NCBI RefSeq assembly: GCF_001006305.1
Contig: NZ_LBHJ01000001.1
Coordinates: 682,001 to 746,000, forward strand
DNA: 64,000 nt
Source of the DNA: Silvibacterium bohemicum
GTDB taxonomy: Bacteria > Acidobacteriota > Terriglobia > Terriglobales > Acidobacteriaceae
Direction of reading: 5' to 3'
Shown: in pieces, positions 7,484-16,589 of the stretch
How the letters are laid out: each line of letters opens with the position of its first letter
How positions within the stretch are numbered: position 1 is the first letter of the stretch
The notes under the pieces: generated by a model
The model's input: only the letters and a program-made list of their open reading frames with translations
Databases searched by the model: none
Told to the model about the DNA's origin: nothing
Made by a program: the position numbers and the translations under genes

Positions 7484-9604
7484 TCAGGGAGTTGCGGGTG
7501 CAACAGCGATCGAGATAGCGCGAGATTCCTTGAGATCTTTATGGATGCCCGGACCGCGTAGTTCGACGTCGAGAGTGTGAGATCCCGGAATGACATCCGA
7601 AATGTTCAGCGGCAACTGGACGGACGCCAGATAGCCCGAACCGGAATCAATAGTAAAAGGAGCTTGCCGCACGGCTTCAACGACGCCAGCCTGAGAGCGC
7701 AGGACGAACTTTGCTGTCCAGCGTTCGGGCTTGCTTTTGTCGAGCTTTTCCGGCGGATAGATTCGCACGAAGGCATGCACGGTGTCGGCCGGGGAGAAGC
7801 TGCCGAGAGCATCGGGCTCGACGCGGCAGTTGCCGGCACGCATGGGATCGATCAGGAGGTGCGGCTGCTCCTGAGCAGTGAGCGGCGGCCGATGCTGAAG
7901 TCCGTTGGTATAGATGTCGTCAGTACGGCAGGCTTTGCCGACGACGAGGCTGCTGATGGCTACGCCGGGGCGCGGAAATTCAATGTCAATCTTTCGTTGG
8001 CTGTAGGAATAGATGATTCCGCGGCCGTCGTGGACCGCGATGCTCCAGAGGTAATGGCCGGGATGGAGTTGGCCATCGCGCTCCCAGGAGAGGCTCCGAC
8101 CATCCCAGTGAACACGGATCTCGCGTTCGAGGACGATACTGGACAGACTCTGCTCCTCAACCCGCTCGGCCACAGATAGCGATACCGGTCCGCGGCCGTG
8201 GCCGATCCACTGAATCGCCGCGCTCATGGGAAGCACCGGCCTGAGACCGCCGTGGAGGGGAAAAAAATCGACGCGCTGGGTGACGCGGTATTCGGGTGAC
8301 GGAATCAGTGTGGCTGCAGCTTTCTTCAATAGCGCGGAGATCTGCTTCTGATCCATCTCACGCTCGATGTCGGTTGAAACACCCACCGGGATGACGTCGA
8401 GGATGGTGACGCGTAGGTCCGGGCGAGTCAGATGCACTACGACTTCGGGAGAGCCGTGATCCTGATCTTCGGGCGTCATGTCGAAGTCGAGTGCGTAGCT
8501 CCCATCAAGGTCGCGGTGAATCTGGCGGGCAAGATCGTTCAGGGAGTTGGCGAAGCCGCCGAAAGTTGCGGCGGCGGTCTGCATTATCTGCGAGGTGCGA
8601 AAGGCAAAGTTGGAGAGAGCCGCAGTCATGGCGGGATCCGCCCGCATGTGAGAAGACGGTGTTGTTCCGAGCTGAGGACCAGCCGAGGATGCGCCATTGA
8701 GCTGCGCGGGCTGATCGGCGGCTGCTTCTCCACCGGGAACGAAGACATCGGGGCCGCCAACATTGCCGATGTAGATGTGCCCGCCAATTCGCTGGGCGAC
8801 TCCGAGGAGGTCTTCGGGGCCGTCATGGGCCAGCATCTGGTCATTCAGGCCGTAGAGGGATCCCGCGATGGGATTCATGGCGAGAATGACCTTTGGTCCT
8901 TCGTAACGCTGCATGTTGCTGATGGCGAGCTGAGCCTTGCCAAGCCAGCTTCCTTCCGCGCGCAACTCTCGCGGCATGGCCGGATCGGTTGCATACTCAA
9001 ACGACTCCGTGGTGTGCGCAACTTCGTCGAGATAGGCGAGTAGCTGCGAACGTCCATTGGTGAAGGGAATCATTTTGCCGTTGGAGTCGAAGATGCCGAC
9101 GCGCCATGGAAGTTGTTCGGCAGGCTGCTGGGAGAAGTACTGTACGGCCTGGCGAACTCCGATGTTGTGGACTACCGGATCATTCGGCGGAAAGACGAGC
9201 AGGACCATTGGAGGAATGACGACGGCCTGCGTGCCGGGCGCGTGCAGGCGGAAGTCGCGCGGCTTGCCGTTGACGGTGAGAGCGAAATCGGATCTTTCGA
9301 GGTGAGACGGTGTGAATCCTTCATGATTGAGGACGCGAAGAGAAACAGTTGCTGAACCGGCCGCGGCAAAGCCGTCGCGGCGAAGCAGATCGAGGTCGCG
9401 ATAGAGGGTCGGGTTAGATCCGGCGGTTTGTTGTTGCTGACTCTGTTGCAGAAGAGTTCCGGGTGTGATGGGTTGGGCCGGATTTGGAGCTGTCGTCTGT
9501 TCCAAAGGGACGCCCATAGACTGTTCGGGAGAAGACTGCTGGGCACGGACGGGGCTGGATAACAAGTACAACGCCGCGATCGCCAATGAAGCCCAGCGTC
9601 CCAT
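7484..9604 (-). CDS. Exported VWFA-related protein of the acidobacterial type
   Basis: A 706-residue secreted protein with an N-terminal signal (LAIAALYLLSSPVRAQ) and a Gln-rich linker. It has the layout of VWFA-related acidobacterial proteins (TIGR03436 type): strand VSLRVLNHEGFTPSHLERSD, then the von Willebrand A core. The usual metal-binding DxSxS is not visible; the corresponding strand reads VLLVFPPNDPV, so metal-dependent adhesion is doubtful. The C-terminal half (about 430-700) is beta-rich and contains a segment about pairing and ordering of Ig-like strands. It converges on the ATL gene with 11 bp between stops. Function unknown, probably surface interaction. Confidence 0.82.
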   Translation of the reverse strand: MGRWASLAIAALYLLSSPVRAQQSSPEQSMGVPLEQTTAPNPAQPITPGTLLQQSQQQQTAGSNPTLYRDLDLLRRDGFAAAGSATVSLRVLNHEGFTPSHLERSDFALTVNGKPRDFRLHAPGTQAVVIPPMVLLVFPPNDPVVHNIGVRQAVQYFSQQPAEQLPWRVGIFDSNGKMIPFTNGRSQLLAYLDEVAHTTESFEYATDPAMPRELRAEGSWLGKAQLAISNMQRYEGPKVILAMNPIAGSLYGLNDQMLAHDGPEDLLGVAQRIGGHIYIGNVGGPDVFVPGGEAAADQPAQLNGASSAGPQLGTTPSSHMRADPAMTAALSNFAFRTSQIMQTAAATFGGFANSLNDLARQIHRDLDGSYALDFDMTPEDQDHGSPEVVVHLTRPDLRVTILDVIPVGVSTDIEREMDQKQISALLKKAAATLIPSPEYRVTQRVDFFPLHGGLRPVLPMSAAIQWIGHGRGPVSLSVAERVEEQSLSSIVLEREIRVHWDGRSLSWERDGQLHPGHYLWSIAVHDGRGIIYSYSQRKIDIEFPRPGVAISSLVVGKACRTDDIYTNGLQHRPPLTAQEQPHLLIDPMRAGNCRVEPDALGSFSPADTVHAFVRIYPPEKLDKSKPERWTAKFVLRSQAGVVEAVRQAPFTIDSGSGYLASVQLPLNISDVIPGSHTLDVELRGPGIHKDLKESRAISIAVAPATP

Positions 9605-9874
9605 AGGGGTAGATAGATACGGGCGTGCGAGTTCCCGGGCTGCAGTATATCGGCAGGGAACAGCGATTAGCGATCATTCTCTTTTTTTGGAGCTGCGCCG
9701 CCTCGTTGCCGCGGTAGTTTGCACCGACTATAACCGGTCAACACTTTGGCGTTGTCTCCTGGTCTCCGATTGAAACTCGCGATAACACATGGAACCGCCG
9801 CGTCGGCACGTGCGCACGCCCGATACAAGCCGGGGAATCCCGACGAAATACACGATCGCGTGCCGAGACCATGT

Positions 9875-10051
9875 ATGAATGCCGATATACGACCCGCACT
9901 ACGACAGTTGCGAAAAGCGCCTGAATTCGCCCCTACCACCGTGCTCACACTTGCCATTGTACGCACGCTCCGCGTGGGCGTGATTGCAGCCCTGGTGCCG
10001 GCTCGACGCGCGCTTGCAGTCGATCCCATGATTCTGCTTCGCGATGAATGA
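9875..10051 (+). pseudogene. Decayed ADOP (macB-like permease) remnant
   Basis: A 58-codon frame that joins both ends of an acidobacterial duplicated orphan permease. Its first half, DIRPALRQLRKAPEFAPTTV then LTLAI, is the canonical ADOP N-terminus. Its second half, GVIAALVPARRALAVDPM then LLRDE, is the canonical C-terminus of the same family. The roughly 800 residues that normally lie between are absent, so a single large in-frame deletion explains it best. It sits between two minus-strand genes and has no visible role. Confidence 0.7.
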
Positions 10052-10107
10052 TGCGGTGCATGATTGCTGGGTGCGCTAGAGAATGATCCCATCCAACTGC
10101 CGGAGGG

Positions 10108-11607
10108 CTATTTCGATTCCAGGGTTATGAGGTCGAAAGCATTCGGCGTGAGCTGCAGTTCAAGCCTGCTGTTTTTCAGAGTCAAGGTTTCTGGTGCCGG
10201 CAGAGTTGTTTCACGATTGAGCTTTTCTACCTGATCGGGCGTGGGGTCAAGTGGACTGCCCATTGCCGCGTACTGAGGCAGGACGTTGCCATGGTCACGG
10301 TCGACACGCTGAATGGTGATCTTTGCATCGGGCGCAACACCGTGGAAAACCAGCTCCACCGTGCGATTTGATCCCTGTTGATCGGGATCGACGAGATTCC
10401 ATGCCGCGATGATGATCTTTCCCTCAGCGGTCCTGGTCGCAATCACGTTCTTTGAGGGGTTGGCGAGTCGCCGGTTCCCAAGCTGATGCAGTAATTCGTA
10501 ACCGTAATAGCTCGGTTTATTGATGCCGCCCTTGGCGCGAAGTCCGAACTGGCCTTCGAATGGTTTAGGAACAGGGCCGCCTTCTTCAAAGACATCGGAA
10601 AAAGTCCAGAACGAGAGCATTTCGACCATGCCATCGCATTGACGGACGGTGTTCGCGAGTGCCGGCCCCACAAAGATGGTGTCGCGCGACTCATTTTGCC
10701 CTTGCACATTCCACTCTGTCCACATCAACGGCAGGCTGGGCATGGCGGATGCCTTGATCTCTCCGCGCACTTTAGCCACGGCGCGACAAACGCGATCATC
10801 CATGGAGATGTCTTCGTTGGTTCCGAAGAGGTTTTCGACGGTGTCGTCGGCATATCCATGCGTTGAGACAAAGTCGACAGGCACGTGATTCGCAGCGGTG
10901 TACTTCAGGAAGTCAGCCACCCAGTCTGCGGCGGCTGTCGCTGGTCCGCCGACGCGCAAGCGCGGGCTCACAGCCTTGAGCGCACGCGCGGTGTGGGCGT
11001 ATAGATCGAAATAGGACTGCTGGCGAGGGATACCGTTCCAGAAATCGATATTCGGTTCGTTCCAGACCTCAAAATACCACTGCGATACTTCATCAATGCC
11101 GTAGCGATCGACAAGATGCCGGGCGAAGTGCGTCATCAGATCGTCCCAGAGCTCCATGCTCTTGGGCGGAGATACATTCTGCTTGTACCAGAAGGGATGA
11201 AGCGCATCGGGATTGAAGGCCAGCTTCTTCGGCATGAAGCTGATCTCGACAAAGGGACGGACGCCGTTCTTCAGCAGCCCATCGTAGATCTGATCGACGT
11301 AGGCGAAGTTATAAACGGGATTGCCGTGCTCGTCTTCGTTGTAGACGCCAACCTCATCGTGAAGGATGGCATGAAAGCGGACATAGCGAAAATCAGAGAC
11401 CTGCTTTACGGCACGAAGGTCGTCACGATAACTTTCGCGCAGCGTGAGAATGGCGCGGCCGGAGCCGAACATCTGCTCCCAGAAGTGAGGAAATGGCGTC
11501 GTCTGCGCGGTCGCATCGATCTGAACTTGTTCTTGAGCAAGCAGCGGATGGCAGGTCAACAGAAAGATACTTAACACAGCAGCAAATGACAGAGACTTTT
11601 TCAGCAT
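10108..11607 (-). CDS. Exported glycoside hydrolase family 39 (beta-xylosidase-like)
   Basis: A 499-residue secreted retaining glycosidase with a signal peptide (SLSFAAVLSIFLLTCHPLLAQ). The TIM-barrel motifs of GH39 are visible: FRYVRFHAILHDEVGVY near the N-terminus, the acid/base Glu in WYFEVWNEPNIDFW and the nucleophile Glu in LMWTEWNVQG. Family members act as beta-xylosidases or related exo-glycosidases. Start ATG 11607 has AAGG eight bases upstream. It lies downstream of a TonB receptor gene on the same strand but is separated from it by a strong terminator, so co-transcription is unlikely. Confidence 0.9.
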   Translation of the reverse strand: MLKKSLSFAAVLSIFLLTCHPLLAQEQVQIDATAQTTPFPHFWEQMFGSGRAILTLRESYRDDLRAVKQVSDFRYVRFHAILHDEVGVYNEDEHGNPVYNFAYVDQIYDGLLKNGVRPFVEISFMPKKLAFNPDALHPFWYKQNVSPPKSMELWDDLMTHFARHLVDRYGIDEVSQWYFEVWNEPNIDFWNGIPRQQSYFDLYAHTARALKAVSPRLRVGGPATAAADWVADFLKYTAANHVPVDFVSTHGYADDTVENLFGTNEDISMDDRVCRAVAKVRGEIKASAMPSLPLMWTEWNVQGQNESRDTIFVGPALANTVRQCDGMVEMLSFWTFSDVFEEGGPVPKPFEGQFGLRAKGGINKPSYYGYELLHQLGNRRLANPSKNVIATRTAEGKIIIAAWNLVDPDQQGSNRTVELVFHGVAPDAKITIQRVDRDHGNVLPQYAAMGSPLDPTPDQVEKLNRETTLPAPETLTLKNSRLELQLTPNAFDLITLESK

Positions 11608-11684
11608 GACTAAACCTTCGCGTGCTCACCATCGTATCGAGAGCATTGTTGAACGCTATAGCGGCGAGCCACTTCTAGAGAGAA

Positions 11685-11712
11685 GGAAAAGGGTGCGCCG
11701 TGGGGCGCACCC
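11685..11712 (-). terminator. Rho-independent terminator of the 11722-15273 receptor gene
   Basis: Nine-base perfect stem GGGTGCGCC/GGCGCACCC with a 4-base loop, followed on the minus strand by TTTTCCTT. It begins 10 bp after the receptor stop codon. Confidence 0.85.
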
Positions 11713-11721
11713 AGAAAGGAG

Positions 11722-14700
11722 TTAGAAGCTGAAGCGGGCCTGGAAGTCGATAATTCTCGATCCGAGTGCTGCCGTCGCCTGGCCTAGGCCAGGATTTCCA
11801 ACGTTGGTGGAGATCGTGCTTGGATCGATATTCAACATATTGAATATGTTGAGGAAGTTGGCTTTGATTTCGATCCTGGCCTTTTCTCCCAATACCGGCA
11901 TGTTGGGCAATCCGAATGATTTTGCAAGGTTCATATCGACGTCGCGATAGTTAGGACCGGGAAAGGAGTTCCGGCCAATTCCTGGCGGAGGGATAAGAGC
12001 GGTTGCGAACTGCCCGGGATTGTCCGCGATAGCGTTCGTGTAATCAGGAACTGTGAAGTAGTTGTTGATGAACTCATTGTTGTTGTCGCCGGTAGTCGCC
12101 GTGCCCGGATCTGGGAAGTCGCTGCCGGTCTTGAAGGCTCTGTTGCTGCTGTTGTGAAGGGCTTTGCCGTTATAGAACGGACGCAGGTTCTGGTATCCGT
12201 AGTTGCACTCGTTGCAATAGATCTGGTGGGGCGCCGTGTAGATCGGAGTCCATCCGTAACCGGAGTGAAGCGTCAGTATTCCGCTAATCGTCCATCCGCC
12301 CACGATCTTGCCTTTCCAGTCATTGCCGCCATGAAAGATTAACGGCTGCCAGATGCCGAAGAGCTTGAATTCGTTTCGAATATCGAAATCGGATCGTCCA
12401 TAGGCGAAATCGGTGTTGTAGAGATAGGGGCTGCGGAAGTACGGTCCCGAATTAGTGTCGAGACTATGAGCCCAGGTGTATTGCGCATCCAGCGAAAAAG
12501 TTTGTGAGAACTGATGCTTGAGGCCTGCGAGCAGCATGTTGTTATTGGAACGGCCCTGGCTGCCGAAGGTGTTGATGCTGCTTACCAAAGGATTGAGCGC
12601 GGCCCCCTGAAGGACGGCGAAGGCGTTTGAGTCGTAGTTGAAATTCAGGTGCTTGCCGCTGCTGCCGGTGTAGCCAATGTTTGCTACCCATTGATGGCTT
12701 AGATCCATCTCCGTCTCGAGCGAATAGTGCTCCACGTACGCGGTGGGCAGATTTGTGGGCAGCGCTCCGAGGTTTGCGCCACCGACTGTAGGCAGGCCCG
12801 CAGCATTGAAGGTAGATATTGCGCTCGGGTTTGCAGGATATCCAACGATGCTGCTCGGATTGCTCGATGTCGCGTAGAGGATGTTCGGGTTGATGTTCGC
12901 CGGACTGGTGCTGATCCCCGGTACGGCGCTCGTTCCCGGAGGATTGCCGTCATAAGCATTCGCCGTGGCGAGCTGTTGCTGGTTGTAGTTCAGGCCATAG
13001 CCTCCACGCCAGACGACCTTGCCGTTGAACTGTGAGGGGCTCCAGTTAAAACCGATTTGCGGACCAAAGTTCAGCTTCTGCGCGTTCCAGGCATCGATGC
13101 CTGTCCTGATGGAAATGCCAGTCAGCAGGCTGGAGCCGCTGCCGAAGCGGAGCACGCCCATGTTGTTGTCCTTGTCGGTGAGCGGACCGAAGTAGGAGTA
13201 CCGGAGTCCGGCGCTCAAAGTCAGGTTCGGGCGGACCTTCCAATCGTCCTGAAAGAAAATTCCCCACATGTTCTCACGGTTATCGTTGCGGAAGCCGCCC
13301 GGAAAACCGGTAGTTGCCTGGAATGGCCCGCTCTCCTGCTCGGGAGCGTCGTTGAGAAAATCCCAGATGTTATAGAAGGTATAGTTCGGTGCGCCGATGG
13401 GGTCGTTGAGGTAATAGAGCCGCGTGAAATCGAACCCGAACTTCATGGTCTGCGCGCCGAGAACTTTAGTCGCAACGTCCTTATAGCCGTACGTCCACTG
13501 ATCGAGAACAGATGGCGATGGGACGCCGAGCGCTCCGAGACTGACACTGCCGATCTGGTCTGTGCCGTTCGGGCTGTACAACTGATCCTCGGGCAGGCCG
13601 AATGGAGCCTGAGGATTGTCGGAGAGTTCGTTCCAGCGCCAGCCAGCCGCATTGGCGCGCGCCTCGTTGAGGAAGCTCGGTGAAAAAGTGTGATTCCAGA
13701 TGACCGAGAAGGCGTCGTTTATCTGGTCGTGATTGAACTGCTGGTATCCGAGACCGCCATTCAAATGAGACAGGCTTGAAGGAACCCAGTAGATGGCGAA
13801 GGCAGCGTGATCTTTGCTGGTCACATCGGCGTCGAGACGTCCGTTGTACTGTTTGAAGTCGCTGACCGTGGGATCGGCGATTGTGTATTGCGTGATATCT
13901 GGAACATTGGAAAGCCCGCTGCCAACACCGGGAGTGCTGTTGCTGACGTAAGTAAGATCCTGCTTGCCTAGTCCGGTGGTCAGCGGCGAGCCGATATTCA
14001 GGCCCTGCCCGGCAATCGTATTGCAAGTCACGCCTTCTGTGAGGTGGGCATCCGCGCAGGTGACGGAGGCGATCGGAGTGCCAGCGACAGCGGCTCCTTT
14101 AAAGTTCAGATAAGTGCTGGAAATGCTGCCGGCCGGAGCGAGGCCGGCGAAGGCTGCGGTGGGAAACCACTGTGTGCTGGTTGCCTGGATGGTTTGGCTT
14201 TGTCCTTCATAAGCGAAGAAGGCAAAGATTTTGTTTTTCCAGATAGGGCCGCCAATGCTGCCGCCAAGCTGGTTATAGCGGTCTTGATCGCGAAGTAGTC
14301 CGCGATCTGCGGGAGTCAGCTTGGCCCCGGTGGTAGGGTCGAATGCCTGCACTGACTGTGGGCCGTTCCACGACTGATAGGCATTGAGACCGGGGCGCGT
14401 GAGCTGAATGAAGAAGCTGCCGTGAAGGTTGTTCGTTCCGCTCTTCGACGTGATTTCAGTTACCGCGCCGGAGAAGCGGCCATTTTCAGCATCGTACGAG
14501 TTGGTGAAGACCTGGATATTGCCGACCGAGTCTTCACTGGGAGTAATCACCGTGGCGCCGCCCCAGACGGCGCTCTCGGTGCTGATGCCGTCGACAGAAT
14601 ACCCGTTCGAATCGAACTGCCCGCCGTTGGCGTTTGCGGAAGCGCCGTTTTCCGTAGAAAAAATGCTGCTCGAGTGTCCCAGATTGCCGCCGCCGCCCGA

Positions 14701-15273
14701 GGAGGCTCCGGTCTGCGTGCCTGGCGCCTGGAATCCGCCGCCGCCGCCTGATTGTGCTCCATCGGCCAGAACTCCGGGCACGAGCCGGATGAGGCTGGTG
14801 GGGTCGCGTTGATAAGTCGGGATATGCTGGACTTCGTTCTCGGAAATTGCCCGGGACGTATTGGCGGTCTGCGTATCAAGAGCAGGAAGTGTGGACCCAT
14901 TCACCGTGATGGTCGTCGACGCGGCGCCAGCTTCCAGCTGAATGTTGATCCCGTTAGGCTGCTCCGGATTCAGCTGTAGCTGATCGAGAACCTTTTTCTG
15001 AAAGCCGGCCTTCTCCACCGTGAGCTGAAAGTGATCCGCCGGAAGCGCATTGAAGTTATAGACGCCGTCTGCGCCGCTGGTCCGTATAAGAGTCTCATTG
15101 GTTGCGAGATTCTTGAGAGTGAGGGTCGCGCCAGGAATAACCGCCCCCGTCGTATCGGTCACCACTCCCTGAATCGATGTACGAAACTGTGCGACTGCGC
15201 TCGTAGCCGAGCACAGGAAGATGACCGTCACTACACCGATCACGAGAAAGCCGAGCCGTTTTCTCTTCATCAT
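11722..15273 (-). CDS. TonB-dependent receptor, Oar-like with carboxypeptidase-regulatory domain
   Basis: An 1183-residue outer-membrane transporter. After a signal peptide ending near SAVAQF comes a carboxypeptidase-regulatory-like domain (GVVTDTTGAVIPGATLTLKN, residues about 36-110). Next is a plug (residues about 130-300, with VDGISTESAVWGG and KSGTNNLHGSFF) and a beta-barrel of over 800 residues ending in the aromatic FQARFSF. Start: two ATGs preceded by GGAGG six bases away. It has its own terminator. The ligand is unknown; such receptors usually import glycans or other large substrates. The neighbouring GH39 enzyme hints at a glycan, by context only. Confidence 0.93.
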   Translation of the reverse strand: MMKRKRLGFLVIGVVTVIFLCSATSAVAQFRTSIQGVVTDTTGAVIPGATLTLKNLATNETLIRTSGADGVYNFNALPADHFQLTVEKAGFQKKVLDQLQLNPEQPNGINIQLEAGAASTTITVNGSTLPALDTQTANTSRAISENEVQHIPTYQRDPTSLIRLVPGVLADGAQSGGGGGFQAPGTQTGASSGGGGNLGHSSSIFSTENGASANANGGQFDSNGYSVDGISTESAVWGGATVITPSEDSVGNIQVFTNSYDAENGRFSGAVTEITSKSGTNNLHGSFFIQLTRPGLNAYQSWNGPQSVQAFDPTTGAKLTPADRGLLRDQDRYNQLGGSIGGPIWKNKIFAFFAYEGQSQTIQATSTQWFPTAAFAGLAPAGSISSTYLNFKGAAVAGTPIASVTCADAHLTEGVTCNTIAGQGLNIGSPLTTGLGKQDLTYVSNSTPGVGSGLSNVPDITQYTIADPTVSDFKQYNGRLDADVTSKDHAAFAIYWVPSSLSHLNGGLGYQQFNHDQINDAFSVIWNHTFSPSFLNEARANAAGWRWNELSDNPQAPFGLPEDQLYSPNGTDQIGSVSLGALGVPSPSVLDQWTYGYKDVATKVLGAQTMKFGFDFTRLYYLNDPIGAPNYTFYNIWDFLNDAPEQESGPFQATTGFPGGFRNDNRENMWGIFFQDDWKVRPNLTLSAGLRYSYFGPLTDKDNNMGVLRFGSGSSLLTGISIRTGIDAWNAQKLNFGPQIGFNWSPSQFNGKVVWRGGYGLNYNQQQLATANAYDGNPPGTSAVPGISTSPANINPNILYATSSNPSSIVGYPANPSAISTFNAAGLPTVGGANLGALPTNLPTAYVEHYSLETEMDLSHQWVANIGYTGSSGKHLNFNYDSNAFAVLQGAALNPLVSSINTFGSQGRSNNNMLLAGLKHQFSQTFSLDAQYTWAHSLDTNSGPYFRSPYLYNTDFAYGRSDFDIRNEFKLFGIWQPLIFHGGNDWKGKIVGGWTISGILTLHSGYGWTPIYTAPHQIYCNECNYGYQNLRPFYNGKALHNSSNRAFKTGSDFPDPGTATTGDNNNEFINNYFTVPDYTNAIADNPGQFATALIPPPGIGRNSFPGPNYRDVDMNLAKSFGLPNMPVLGEKARIEIKANFLNIFNMLNIDPSTISTNVGNPGLGQATAALGSRIIDFQARFSF

Positions 15274-15977
15274 TTAAGCCTCCGGGGGTTCCGCTTCGTT
15301 ATCGGCGGGTTGGAGTTTTCACCGTATGCCGTCCGTGTGCGCAAATCTGGCATCGGCTGTTCCAAGGAAACTTGCATAGTACGGCAGTCTTTCTCATACC
15401 AGGGGCGCGGCTATGGCGCCTCTTCGAAGCCCTGGCGAGTGCAACCAAGTGTTGTACTCCATTTGAGATGTCTTATGCACCTGGGAGGTAGCGCCAGGTG
15501 ACATCGTTCGATAACAAAACCGTTCGAAACCGCAAACCGCAATCGCGAATTCCTAGCTCTCAAGGAGTCAATGGAAATTCGCTATACGCGGGTGCTGTCA
15601 CGCGGTGCGCCGGAGTTCCGGTTTAGGCTTCCTGGAGAAAGCGTCTGCACGAGGCGACGGCATGGGAATCGCGGTGTCGCCACCGGCACCAGCAACCTTT
15701 AAACGCACGGTGGCTTCTACCTTAACGGCGATCTTGGGTGGGTGGCATTGCAGATGGCGATGTTCGCTTATCTTGTCCTGGAGATGATTTTTGGAGATGA
15801 TTCCTGGAGATGATTCGAGGAGATGATCGGACTGATTGGGGAAGGCGCCCATCGTCCTTGTAACGAAGGTGAAGTTCCGGGCAAGCCTGAGCGGGACAGA
15901 ACGCGAGCGGCCGACTTTCCGCATGCGTTTCTATCTTTACGGTTGTTGGCTCAATCTGGCCCAGTTCTTTTGCGAAG
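15274..15977. other. 704-bp gap without a credible gene
   Basis: Open frames here (for example the 108-codon minus frame at 15598-15924) have no recognisable domain and no convincing ribosome site. The only structure seen is the 13-bp tandem repeat at 15780-15831. The right end flanks the rhodanese gene stop, and the left end is the receptor's 5' leader. Confidence 0.6.
15780..15831. repeat. 13-bp tandem repeat, four units
   Basis: GGAGATGAT starts at 15780, 15793, 15806 and 15819, exactly 13 bp apart. The last four bases of each unit vary (mostly T-rich). It is not in a gene, so it may be a recent slippage array or a cluster of protein sites. Confidence 0.75.
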
Positions 15978-16436
15978 CTACTGAGATTGGGCGGTGTCCA
16001 GATGGAAGGGCTGCGAATATGGCTCGACCTGATATCCCTTCGCCTTCCACGCTGCCAAGCCTCCGCGCAGAAAGCGGACTTGGCTGTAGCCTAATTTGAG
16101 GGCGCGTCCTAGTACTTCGCGGCTGCTCTCTTCGCCTGGGCAGGTGCAGTAGACGACGGCGGTCTGTTCTTTCGGGATTAGGTTCGGATTGTCACGCACT
16201 TCTTTAGGAGACATCCTCTGTGCTCCTGGGATGATCTCGGCGTCTGTAAGTACGTCGAGCGGAACGCGGAGATCATAAAGATGCACGTCCTGCTGAGCAG
16301 TCAGCAGAGTGTGAAGATCCTCGGGCGTGATGCTGTGCCGTTCCAATAATTCCCGCCTGCGCACAGTACGTGCACGGTAGAACAACGCAAATGCGGCAAC
16401 AACAGCAATCCCTACCACTCCGAGAGTCAGCGACAT
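15978..16436 (-). CDS. Membrane-anchored rhodanese-like protein
   Basis: A 152-residue protein. The ATG at 16436 is preceded directly by GGGAGG and gives an N-terminal transmembrane helix (LTLGVVGIAVVAAFALFYRA), then a basic stop-transfer RTVRRRE. A rhodanese domain follows: DLRVPLDVLTDAEIIPGA, and the active loop VVYCTCPGEESSRE with a catalytic-position cysteine. Upstream ATG 16460 is also in frame but has no ribosome site. The orientation (N-out or N-in) is not resolved by sequence. Probably handles sulfane sulfur or acts as a redox/phosphatase-type domain at the membrane. No operon partner is visible. Confidence 0.88.
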   Translation of the reverse strand: MSLTLGVVGIAVVAAFALFYRARTVRRRELLERHSITPEDLHTLLTAQQDVHLYDLRVPLDVLTDAEIIPGAQRMSPKEVRDNPNLIPKEQTAVVYCTCPGEESSREVLGRALKLGYSQVRFLRGGLAAWKAKGYQVEPYSQPFHLDTAQSQ

Positions 16437-16589
16437 GATTGCCTCCCCGACAACCGACACATACGAGATTCGGCAACCGGCTCAGAGGATTCTCTCAGAC
16501 GGGCATATAAATTCTATTTTTTCTTGGGGGAGAATTCAGAAGAATGCCGGCTGCATCCATCGTTGAAGGATGCAGCGCCGGGCGTTCCA

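Noticed and set aside
15598-15924. 108-codon minus-strand frame in the gap before the rhodanese gene
   Set aside because: No ribosome site or domain; the 13-bp repeat lies within it and makes repetitive translation.
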